Below, piece by piece: positions 9,776 to 40,055 of a stretch of 64,000 nucleotides of DNA. A program made the position numbers and the translations under genes. Under the pieces are notes generated by a model, which saw only the letters and a list, made by a program, of their open reading frames with translations, was not told where the DNA came from and did not search any database. The stretch spans positions 13,154,218 to 13,218,217 of the forward strand of contig CM040744.1 of NCBI GenBank assembly GCA_022829145.1. Reading direction: 5' to 3'. Source of the stretch: Albula goreensis (Eukaryota > Chordata > Actinopteri > Albuliformes > Albulidae). Numbering within the stretch: the stretch's first letter is position 1; the number at the start of each line of letters is the position of its first letter.

Positions 9776-11218
9776 AAATTCAAGTGAGTATTGATGAGTA
9801 TTTCTCTCAACCATAAAGCAGTAAGTGCAGCTTGACAAATTTATAATTTGTATAATTTGTTCAGTGATTTTTTTTATATTTTATTACTTCACAAATCACC
9901 ACCAAAACATTTTCATAATGTTCATAAGTTACATTTAGTTTGTTTCATAGATTGATATTGATTTTAATAAATCCACACATGGTTGTTCAAGGGATGTTAA
10001 CGTTCTCCTTTTTTCCTCTGAACTACTTTTAATAAGGAAATCCGCAAGGACACGATGATTTACTATGTCGCCACCAGGTGTCACTATAATACAATACTTA
10101 ATGATCTCTTTTCACATTTTGATAAATCATCCGATTATAGGTTCCAGCTTTATTTGACATATTTACAGAAATGTCCAGTGTCTTCCCATCTGTTGTTATA
10201 TATTAGTAATCTAGATAAATAACTATAATTTCAGTCATGTGTTCATCTTCACCAAAGCCGTAATGCCTAAAATAGCTAGCATCTAAGTTTTTGTATCCTG
10301 AAACGTTCAATTTGCTCACCGGTTTACCACTAACATTTAAACTGTCGAGCTTGGGGTTGTAGTGCTAAGTATTTACCAGAACAGCGTGAGAGGAGTTTAT
10401 TACACAGGGCTACATGTTAAAGCCATTCATTTTGCCTGATCGATTTACATTCAATGACAGCATGCATTGTCCGGGAAATACTATCAATATTTATGCCCAT
10501 GTATGTCTTCTCCTTAACAGATGAGAAGTTTATCTATCCTGTTAATAAATTAAGATTGTTCTAATTTTCTACGATGGACTCGTATTTCGTCTTTAATTAA
10601 AGTCGTCTAACAATTTCAATGCCAACAATTAGGCTACCAATGTAACAGTCGTGTTTTTACCACTTTTGACTGGGGTAGGAACACATCTGTTGATTAAAAC
10701 AAACACCAGGAGCTAGTTCTATTGCAAATGTGTTGCTTCAATATTTTATTAGCTGATAATTAATCAAAGTTGCATAAACTGGATAAGTCATAAAGGCAGA
10801 ACAATTGCTGTTGAAGAACTGGCAACAGGTTATTTCTTTGGATCTCATAATACTTATCGGGATATGTAGTACTCCCTGTCTGCCGCCAGAGGAAACCGAA
10901 TAGTGCATGTAGCCTGTAGCGTTCGAAACCCAAGACAGACAGAAATCACATGCGGTTGCCAAAGCGGGGGGAAATCCTCCACTTGCAATGAATTAAAAGC
11001 CGGCTATTTAGCGGGACAAGTCATTAAGAAAATATAACCTACTTCGACGTATTTCTTCCTAGTTTTCTTTGAAAATATTGAGGAACTCATTTAATTGAAG
11101 GGTACTTGGAATACAGTTTAAATGAAATGAAAAGATTTATGACATTGTTGTAAATACTTTAAAACAGTGTAATATAGTTAAAGCAGGAGTCCAAACTGGG
11201 CCTAGGCGGGTGCAGGTT

Positions 11219-11291
11219 TATGTATGTATGTATGTATGTATGTATGTATGTATGTATGTATGTATGTATGTATGTATGTATGTATATGTAT
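11219..11291. repeat. (TATG)n microsatellite
   Basis: About 17 uninterrupted tetranucleotide units. It accounts for the poly Ile-His-Thr-Tyr frame on the minus strand. Confidence 0.95.
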
Positions 11292-12011
11292 GCAATTTCA
11301 CATGGAAATTGTAGATGAGGAATGAGAACCCCCATACATTTAAATGTTGTAACGCTTATGCTGCAATTGATGATTCCCCCAAGGAGAACCTCACTCCAAA
11401 TCACTACACGAAGAACAGCTCAGGCAGGTGGAGAGTTGTTTTTCTCTACGCTACAATACATGTTGACTCTGAGCTAATCAACAACTAGTGCGTGCTGTGA
11501 GAGGGAAGACAGGCAAACCTTGCATGTTCCTTTTCAGATTGAATTACTAGTGATATTCACTCTATCATGGTACACATACTACCAACTGCAGATGAAACGG
11601 AAAATACGATGAAAGGTCGAATTATTTCACTGTAATAAATTGTACTTTATGGTATTCGTCAGCCAACTGTAACTGGTATTTTGCTGAAGAGGTCGCACGT
11701 GGACTTATATTTAACAGAACGGCTTTTCTCAAAAGCGAACGATACTCTGAACTAGGCTACTATTTGGAAACAGGGTTGGATATATTTAAAAGCTTGACCT
11801 GACCGAGGAACCCAAACAACTGTCTGCGCTAATATTAGCACGCCTGTATTCTGAGATCCATTATTGTCTGCCAATGCGGATCCAGTTGCAATGGGACGCT
11901 CTTTTTAAAAGATTAACACTATTAACACAGCAGCTGGTGGAAAAATATCGGCTATCAGCGAGTAAATTGAAGATGAGAGGAGCTGCACACTTGATTGACA
12001 TTTCAGTGTCG

Positions 12012-12051
12012 TATTATTATTATTATTATTATTACTATTATTATTATTATT
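12012..12051. repeat. (ATT)n microsatellite
   Basis: About 13 trinucleotide units with one C interruption, roughly 660 bases upstream of the fst start codon. Confidence 0.92.
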
Positions 12052-12523
12052 AGTGTACCCGGGGATAAACGTGCAGGATTTGGAACATCCGAAAATCTTA
12101 AACCTGTCCGTTCAGGTCATGTTTTTACATCTTTTTTTATTTCCCTCAAACGAATGAAAGCCCAAACAGCCTAGTTCCGTGAGCTCCCAGTGAATACACG
12201 AAAGACGCTTCATGGTAGGCTTTGAGATTACATTTGCCAGTGTACATACACAAAAATTATTAAAACTTTATGAATACACGTTGCAAGTGTCACATCCGTA
12301 CGCATTCTGCCTCTCTCTGACGCCCCCGCCCCCCACCTTCAACTTCACATTAAGAGAAGTTACTGCTCTTACAATCTGTTCACTGTGACGCACACACATC
12401 ATCACCTCACAAAGTATCCTACTGAATATTATTGCAGTCAGGGAAAGTTTCGACAAGAGATGTCACCTGATTGGGCTTGAAATAACTTTTTAAAAAACCT
12501 TTCTCCCCACCCCCACCGATTAG

Positions 12524-12590
12524 AAGACCGCCCACCACAGACAGTCGGCCCAAGACCCCTTATAGATTTAAAAAGAGAGGCTGCATTCAC
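12524..12590 (+). promoter_or_regulatory. fst: Predicted fst core promoter
   Basis: A TATA-like TTATAGATTTAAAA lies at 12560-12573, about 100 bases upstream of the ATG, placing transcription start near 12590. GACCGCCCA at 12526-12534 differs by one base from the GLI consensus GACCACCCA. The TATA element is plausible by position; the GLI reading is a motif match only. Confidence 0.5.
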
Positions 12591-12675
12591 AGACTGACAT
12601 TCATTCAACACTGCCACCTTAAGCAGATTACTTTTCCGCTGCCTGTTCCCATACACTCGCTCACTTTGCTTCAAC

Positions 12676-12769
12676 ATGCTAAGGATGCTAAAGCAACGCC
12701 AGCTCCACCCGGGCATGTTTTTGTTAATCATATTGCTCTGTCATTTCATTGAAGATCAAAAGGTGCACG
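12676..12769 (+). CDS. fst: fst exon 1, signal peptide
   Basis: Starts [15 protein letters not shown] and continues with a leucine/isoleucine-rich core, ending in phase 1 before GTAAGT. A second in-frame ATG lies three codons in. The context CAACATGC has a weak Kozak fit. Confidence 0.93.
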
Positions 12770-15700
12770 GTAAGTCGGATTGATTTTCATACTTTTAAAC
12801 TGAGTTTTAACTTTTCTTTAATATATAGAAGGGCGAAAGTTATTTGTTTTACTTGACGTCTTCAGGAGTCCACAACAGTTTACAAAGTTTATCCCAATGA
12901 GTCACAGTGCAAAACTTTAAATTAGTTTCCCAGAATTTACTGTTAGTGTGGTGTGCTTGTTTTACGGTGCAACAGGATCCAAGAGCAGGTGCGTTAAAAG
13001 TAATTTAAACGCAACGGAGCAATTTTTACGTTATTGCTTTATGTTGTTATATTAAATTGTTATGACTTCTTCACATTTTCATAAGAACCATTCACACAGA
13101 TTCGAGATAGATGTATACTAAACGACAGTGACGTAGAATATATGTTTTTTTTTTTTTAAGAAATCAACAATATGCCACAGGCAAAGAAAGAGTACATATG
13201 CTACAGAGAGTACATATTCATTATGTACCTATTCAACTGAACTATTAAACCCATTTTAACTCAAGGCTTTGCAGGGGGAATTTAAATTGGGAGTAAAATC
13301 GAAGTCCAAGGACAGAGCACAGGATTGTATGTGTTACGTGCTTTCCGTCTGACGATGTACTGTAATAGGAAAAGCGACAGTCGTCGACATACTCAGTGAC
13401 CCGTTTTTGAGGCGTCGGTATGAATTATCCGAAGTCAGTGGACTCCTCATATTTTTATTTGTTGCAGAAAGTAAACAAAACAAGAAAATGGAACGGAAAT
13501 AATGACATGACTCATCTTAATTATTTTTAAACCAAAAAGACGGAGTAAGGTTGTTTAAAACTATTGATGATTGAACACAGAATGAAACAAACTTTCTACC
13601 GAGTGGAAAAATTACAAAGTTAAACAAACCTTGCGTTATGGCAAGGTCTATTACGTCGAGGTGGCTAGATTGTAATGTCTCGACATAGTTTCTTTAAGGA
13701 GTGTAGGCTGACAAGAAAAGCGTTCCGCTGCTTAAGCGTGCAAGACACGATTAAGCTGTGGGAAACAATCAAGCAAGTGTAAAACTGACAGAAGAATATT
13801 CATCATGATCAAATGCATACGTAACCCATTTTACATGTGTAAATTACAACGTAGGCTGGTGACTTCAGTTACACATTTGAACTAAATCAGACATTTTAAC
13901 CTATAGGGTATACATGAGAGTAATACCTACTGAAGTCGTGAGCAAAAAGTGTTGCGTTTGATGAAGTAAGGAGTTCTTGGCGTATTTAGCAACGGGTATA
14001 TGTTGGGTTATTCCTGCCTACCCAGCTGGCCTCCGCGCACTATATGATTGGTGAAAGGCACGCTACAGAGTACTGTTTCCAGATTTCAGGGACAGACTGC
14101 CGGTAGATAAATAGAGACACAGATCAGACATGCAAGCGTTAAAACAGTCGTATTACGTTGCAAAATCTGATAAAATGTTAGTTGGGGGAGGGGAAACCAT
14201 AAGCCAAGACATGGTGCGCGCGTGTTGTGTCTGGGTCAGTGCCCTCAGACTCTAAATCGACTGGTTATTTATTTATTTATTTATTTATTTGGTATTTTAT
14301 TTGTTGTACAGCTGGCAACTGCTGGCTGCAGCAGGGGACTAACGGAAGGTGCCAGTTCCTCTATATGCCTGGAATGACCAGAGAGGAATGTTGTAGAGGA
14401 GGTAGACTGGGGACCTCGTGGACTGAAGAAGATGTGCCCAACAGCACGCTCTTTAGGTGGATGATCTTCAGTGGCGGAGCTCCAAACTGCATACCATGCA
14501 AAGGTCTTTATGATTTCGTGTCGCAAATATATTTTAAAATGTATGGGATACCTGGAAGCTTTTTACAGACAACCTGGAAACGTTAATATTTTCCCTGTAT
14601 AGGTATTTGTACCTAGAAAAATGGTTTAATTGCAGGTATTTATAGCAGTGCACCATAATGTGTAATACAATTAGTCGCCGTCTGGAAATTAGTCTGAAAT
14701 TGTTAGTTAAGCTATTTGTAAACATCTGCAGTATCCTGTGTACAAATAGAACGTTTGTCAGAGCATTTGTTTGATCCCATTGGTTAATTGATTCATTTAA
14801 TTATAGAAACATGTGACAACGTGGACTGCGGCCCAGGAAAGAGATGTAAAATGAACAAGAGGAGCAAGCCTCGCTGCGTTTGCGCTCCAGACTGTTCAAA
14901 CGTAACCTGGAAAGGACCTGTCTGCGGCTCTGATGGGAAGACTTACAGAGACGAGTGCGCCCTGCTGAAGTCGAGGTGCAAAGGTCACCCTGACCTGGAA
15001 GTGCAGTATCAGGGCAAATGCAAGAGTAAGTTATCTGGCGTCTGGCTGAAATTTGTGTCTGCTCCTAATGTCTACTCATTAAAATTATCAATTGCGTGTT
15101 GCTTGCAATAACAATTTATAGGTGTTGTCCAAACAATTTGCATGAACGTATTCAACAGAACATACATTTACTGTGTGATGGTCATGTTTATTTAAAATAC
15201 TTTAAACTGCAATTCTAATTATGTTTTTTTATATATATTTTGTGTTTTTACAGAGACATGTCGTGATGTACTGTGCCCGGGAAGCTCTACCTGTGTAGTG
15301 GACCAGACCAATAATGCGTATTGTGTGACATGTAATCGTATTTGTCCCGAAGTAACATCGCCTGAACAATACCTGTGTGGAAACGACGGGGTCATCTATG
15401 CCAGCGCTTGTCACTTGAGAAGGGCTACATGCCTTCTTGGCAGATCAATTGGAGTTGCATATGAGGGGAAATGCATCAGTAAGTTCAATGATTAGCAAAC
15501 AAGATTAAATATTTAGTCATCATGTACTGTAAAAACCACAGTCTGGGGCCTGTTTTTATAGCAATGCAAAATAAATGATGTATTTTCTATTGGCTGTTGT
15601 TTATCTATTCCACTTGCTTTGCATAACAGTGCATTTTGGAGGCGTATCTGTATTTACACTTGTAATATCTCTCAACTTTACTTGCAGTTGTTTGTTTATT

Positions 15701-17896
15701 AGGCTATGATTTAGCTCAAACACACACATTTTTGTAACAGCATTTGGCAGGTAGATGCTGGAAAAGGTACATTACACTAACCATCTTGTAGTCATTCTGA
15801 CCTCTGTTGAGTCCACTCAAAGTTTAAGAGATATACTTGTTTCAATCACGGGTTATTCAGTCACCATTTTCATCATTAATGCTAATTCCTGTGCATTATA
15901 AGATATCGTCATATACTCATATTGTTCAATAGACCTGTGAAGGTAACTTTGGTAATTGGTGGTATGGTAACCGTTAATGTTTTTCCCCTGTTGCAGAGGC
16001 CAAGTCCTGTGACGACATTCAGTGCAGCACGGGAAAGAAGTGTCTGTGGGATGCGCTGATGAGCCGGGGGCGCTGTTCGCTGTGCGGCGAGGCGTGTCAG
16101 GAGAGCCGGTCAGACGAGGCCGTGTGCGCCAGCGACAACACCACGTACCCCAGCGAGTGCGCAATGAAGCAGGCTGCCTGCTCTTTGGGGGTTCTGCTGG
16201 AGGTTAAGCATTCTGGATCTTGCAACTGTAAGTAATCCATAGAGTGAAAGACTTCCCAGCCACCTTTATCTCCACAAACCCTGCGCCCCCACCCCCACCT
16301 AGTCCCTCCCCTCCAGGATAAGCCTCAAAAAGGACTTGTCTCACCTCATTAATTTAGTGTTCTTGTAAAAAAAAAAAAAGGATTTAAAAAGTACATTTAT
16401 GAATAAGTAAATAGAACAGATGACTCATTTCAGGAGCCATTGAGATACTAATTTACTTCATATAACTAACAGGAATATATTTGAACTAACTGTGGCATTT
16501 AGAGTCTTGATATTCAATAGTAGACAAGTCTGTGGTCATCTTAGTAACACGCTACTTACCATAGCAGGTTGCCTTAATACTCTTGAGGCCTTTTAGTTGC
16601 TGTAGTGTTGTTAATCTTGAAAGACCCTCAAGTTCATATCTTTGCAGCTTATAAATGCCAATATAATAATGTTAATGTTATGTTATAATTGTGTATTTAT
16701 GTTTTTGTTTTGTTTTGTTTTGGCTGTAATCAATCACTTCAAAATGCACTATAGTCTGCAATGACATACACAGCTATGCCTAAATGTATGTGACAAGTGC
16801 AGGTATAACCATTCATAAAATGTGCATAAGGTGATTGTAACATTGGTGCCATTTTAGTCTGCTGACAATGTGACCAACATGTAAACTACCTGTTCACACT
16901 GCTCTCTTTACCAGTACAGCTATGTGCTGGCATTATTTTTTATGGCCTGAAGGCAATACAATTACATTCCAAGATGCTATTGAAAGCTTTTTCATCATAT
17001 ATGATGGGAAATTTAACTTTCACAACAAATGACCTTTATTTTCCACCTCTTTACTGAACTAGACTAAATGCAACTATGCCTAAAGGTATGTAAACAATTC
17101 CAATGGACCAACTTTATGATCACCTCATGAATTTTATAAATATGGCATTTTACAGTTTGCAGGATGTGCAGTGGAAGCTTGTAGAACAATGCTCTCTTAT
17201 TTCAACTCTGCTATCAGAATTCTAACATCTATCAGCTGAAGTTGTGTTGCTGTTCGTAGCAGTTTTGCTGTCAGTCTGAATAGATCAAACCTTGGTGTGG
17301 ATTATGAGGGATTGCCTATGTCTGTTGTTGCTCTGCCTGATTTTTTCATTGTGAAAAGTTCTGTAGAATACCTCAAAGCTGCCTTTCGGCCTGCTTGCTT
17401 TGGTGAAGCTGCTCCTTGAGGGGTCACCCGCTCTTCTGGCAGCAGCTCTATGTCTGAAACAAAGGATACGTTAATGACGAAAAAGCAAAATCCTAGAACA
17501 CGAGCACTTTCTGTCTGCTTTCAGGAATCTGCCAAAACAAAAAGGCCCGAGCCATTCAACTTTTAGATCCCCTCCCCTCTTTTCGTTGCAAATCCTGACT
17601 TCCTAGGTTATGTAAATTGCGTTGCATAATCTAAAATGTCACAGCGCATTGTTGACTGCCACAGTACGCCACTGACTGCCAAGTCATGTAAAACAAAACA
17701 CAAGGCTATATTGTGGTTTTTTCAGAGGGCTTTAAAAACATGCACTGAGATGCTGTGCTGTTGTGATTCTTGTTCATACAACAGCTACCATATATTCTCC
17801 CATATAGCCATTACTGAAGACCACGATGATGAGGATGAAGACGAAGACCAGGACTACATGGCTTATGTCCAATTGTCATCATTACTGCATGGATAA
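12676..17896 (+). CDS. fst: Follistatin, 349 aa, six exons
   Basis: Secreted glycoprotein that binds and neutralises activins and related TGF-beta ligands. Coding parts are 12676-12769, 14312-14503, 14807-15025, 15254-15478, 15997-16227 and 17808-17896 (1,050 nt with stop). Every intron is phase 1, as in known follistatin genes. Exon 1 gives a signal peptide with hydrophobic core [12 protein letters not shown]. Residues about 32-95 form the N-terminal domain, 96-168 FSD1, 169-243 FSD2 and 244-320 FSD3, followed by an acidic tail (321-349) typical of the long isoform. FSD1 keeps the basic heparin-binding stretch [13 protein letters not shown], and [12 protein letters not shown] is the Kazal-like core. 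Human FST is 344 aa. The ATG chosen opens the only signal peptide in frame. Confidence 0.97.
12770..14311 (+). other. fst: fst intron 1
   Basis: 1.5 kb with several CpG-containing unique blocks, notably about 13980-14110, and a (TTTA)n run at 14266-14289 just before the acceptor. No exon-like frame was found. First introns of developmental genes often carry enhancers; nothing here proves one. Confidence 0.5.
14312..14503 (+). CDS. fst: fst exon 2, N-terminal domain
   Basis: Acceptor TTGTACAG. It encodes GNCWLQQG through APNCIPCK, the activin-contacting N-terminal domain, with the NST sequon and a tryptophan-rich face. The donor is AAAG|GTCTTT, which fits the consensus poorly beyond GT. The frame demands this border, since the next exon restores [11 protein letters not shown]. 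Confidence 0.93.
14807..15025 (+). CDS. fst: fst exon 3, follistatin domain 1
   Basis: Acceptor ATTATAG, phase 1, donor GTAAGT. It contains [15 protein letters not shown] (EGF-like start), the basic heparin-binding segment, and [19 protein letters not shown] (Kazal-like part with an NVT sequon). Confidence 0.97.
15254..15478 (+). CDS. fst: fst exon 4, follistatin domain 2
   Basis: Acceptor TTTTACAG and donor [33 protein letters not shown] and ICLFG-type cores are present; [17 protein letters not shown] closes the domain. Nearly invariant compared with other vertebrates. Confidence 0.97.
15479..15996 (+). other. fst: fst intron 4
   Basis: 518 bases of AT-rich intron. ATTTGGCAGGTAGATGCTGG at 15743-15762 resembles a decayed SINE tail. 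Nothing else was recognised. Confidence 0.45.
15997..16227 (+). CDS. fst: fst exon 5, follistatin domain 3
   Basis: Acceptor GTTGCAG and donor GTAAGT. It encodes [18 protein letters not shown] through VKHSGSCN. This exon is markedly GC-rich and CpG-rich compared with exons 2-4. Reading past the donor gives Cys-Lys and then TAA at 16233-16235, so intron retention would yield a short form lacking the acidic tail, comparable to human FST317. Confidence 0.96.
16228..17807 (+). other. fst: fst intron 5
   Basis: 1.6 kb, mostly AT-rich. A more complex unique block lies at about 17340-17600. No extra exon was recognised. Confidence 0.5.
17808..17896 (+). CDS. fst: fst exon 6, acidic C-terminal tail
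   Basis: Acceptor CATATAG. It joins in frame as SITED followed by a run of Asp/Glu, then [16 protein letters not shown] and TAA. Human ends DQDYSFPISSILEW, so the acidic core and the DQDY are shared. In the mammalian long form this tail lowers heparan-sulfate binding. Confidence 0.93.
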
Positions 17897-18950
17897 AAGG
17901 CCACCACTAATGGAACAGTCCTAGGGTCAGGGCAAGGAACCATGTCCATACTGTACATATGTGTATGCTTATTTATTTTTTAAGAAAAAAAGTATACATG
18001 TAGTTCGGTCTGCTAGATGTTTATTTATACTGTGTTATGTGTTTTTATAATTTATACATTTACGATGTCTGGCTGACTCTACCATTTTATTTTGTATTTT
18101 CACTTGTTTTTCATTGTTGTTTCCTTTCTTTTTTATTATGAAGAAATATATTTGTCCAAAGAGAAGCAGTGTTATTTATTGTGTGGTACAATGCTGCCAT
18201 GTAAAGTATAAATCTTCTGCAAGCTGTAAATTGCATTCCATAAGCTGTACAAATTTGCTTATCACTTATCATACTCTATATCTCAGATGTTTATTTTACA
18301 CATAAATGCATGTTAGCCTGTGTGTTTTATTTATTGGGGAATCTGTCATTCATTATTGTACATAAATGTTTCTGGTTTTGTTTACAATTCATTATAACTG
18401 ACCAAAGGGACTATCTCAATGGTTCTGCAAAAGTACTTTATATGGTGCAGCACAGTAATATTAAAGAATGAGCCATTTTTTCCTAAAAGTAGGCCAACAT
18501 TTTTGTGTATGTGACAGAGGACAAAAGCAGACACAGTAGCAGTATTCAGTAGCAGTATTTTTTTTTTTTTTTGGTTCTTCACATTAAAATATCATTTTGG
18601 GAGGATACTTGATTTTTGTCAAAGATGTGCCATTAACATTTGTCTGCCTTTTTCCCAGTGCAAGATTTCACCATATCCAGTGTCCTGCTCCATATCGCTC
18701 TTGCAGAGCTCATAGAATAGATGGATATACAATGCTAAGTAACAATATATTTCACTATCACTTTGCTTTTTCTCACATTGTTTTAACAAACATTTTTATT
18801 TTCAAGCATTACAAGATAAAACAGAAAAATTCAGTTTGAAAATATATAGTTTTGTATTTTTTTATGTAAATGTTAAATGTATATAAAAAGTTATGATGGT
18901 ATTTGTACAGATATGAAGAGTGAAAAAATAAAATGATTTTCCCTTACTGT
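17897..18950 (+). other. fst: fst 3' UTR (predicted)
   Basis: About 1.05 kb ending after AATAAA at 18927-18932. It carries three Pumilio-type TGTANATA octamers (17952-17959, 18357-18364, 18878-18885) and two TTATTTATT nonamers (17969-17977, 18327-18335). These suggest control of message stability or translation; this is inference from motifs only. Confidence 0.65.
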
Positions 18951-19860
18951 TCATCATTTTTCTTATTGTCATTGTCAGTCATTTTTAACAAAGTTGCACT
19001 ATACTTGACAGAGTCACACAGTGACCATATATCAGAAAAATGGTATATAATGATTATTTAATCCATTTAGTCTACTGTTGGTACATTTGAATTTGAAGAG
19101 TTCAGATGAGTATGGAAGATGTGATTGAGAGTGTGTTCTTCCTTGTAGTTAGAAACCTCTTAATGAACTTGTGCCTTCATATAGTGGTTTATGTGAAAGG
19201 TACTTAAATAACATGCACATTAATTTGTGACCAGGGCATGTTATTTTTTACCTTTTGCTCAAAAGGTTGAATCAGTCATCATGAAATAACCAGAATTAAA
19301 ATTCAAATACAGGTGCTAATCCAGTGATTACAGTGCAAAATGACAAGGTCATGTTGAAAAAATAACACATTTTATACTATGGAAAGTAATAGGTATAATC
19401 AAATAAAGCAGTCACATAAAATGTAATAAATATATTTTTAAAAGTAGAGACAGAAGATAAGCAAAAGTGAGTCTTTAATTGACTTAAAATTAATAAGCTC
19501 ATTCATTCAACAGATCTGATGACAGTTATATTTATCTTGAACATGTGTGATAATGCCTTACCTGAAGCACCACAATGATCATTTGCTTCAGTGACTTGGT
19601 GAGTGCTAAGATTTGGCACTAGCTATGCTAGTTAACTATAGTTACATGGAACCATATTTATATAGCATTAACTGAAAATAGAGGTCCAGCATACCCACTT
19701 CAATAGAAATGTATGTTCCATGTGCCAAATTATTCGAATCAATATACAGTCATATTAAATATAAATAGTGTGTAAGGGTAACAGGAAAATGCTGTATGAC
19801 ATGGAAACGCAGTATCGCTGAGCATGTGGCGCGGCAGTACAGTTTGAACTTCTTTGCTTG
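18951..19860. other. Spacer between fst and ndufs4
   Basis: About 0.9 kb, AT-rich, no gene seen. The last 60 bases are more GC-rich and probably belong to the ndufs4 promoter and 5' UTR. No TATA box was seen there. Confidence 0.55.
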
Positions 19861-19886
19861 CCGTATAGTGTTTTCTGTGTAGGAAC

Positions 19887-39962
<20,076 letters not shown>

Positions 39963-40055
39963 ACAGATTGCTGTCTGTATGTGTAACTTTCTGATATTTA
40001 TAGGCATGTACAATGATGTACTTAATATAAATAAAATTACCTCAGCAAATTTCTT
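39963..40055 (+). other. ndufs4: ndufs4 3' UTR (predicted)
   Basis: Very short. AATAAA at 40030-40035 lies about 70 bases after the stop, so cleavage near 40055 is likely. Confidence 0.7.

Larger units (their letters stand above)
9776..12520. other. Spacer between itga2 and fst
   Basis: About 2.7 kb without a supported gene. It holds a CTCF-like motif (10071-10082), a TATG microsatellite (11219-11291) and an ATT microsatellite (12012-12051). Human MOCS2 lies here in the equivalent interval, but I found no MOCS2A or MOCS2B coding segment on either strand. Some unique, moderately GC-rich sequence at 11780-12330 may belong to the fst upstream regulatory region. Confidence 0.6.

Noticed and set aside
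14227-14586. 119-codon single-exon reading of fst exon 2
   Set aside because: Only 14312-14503 is exon; the ends are intron, as shown by joining to exons 1 and 3.
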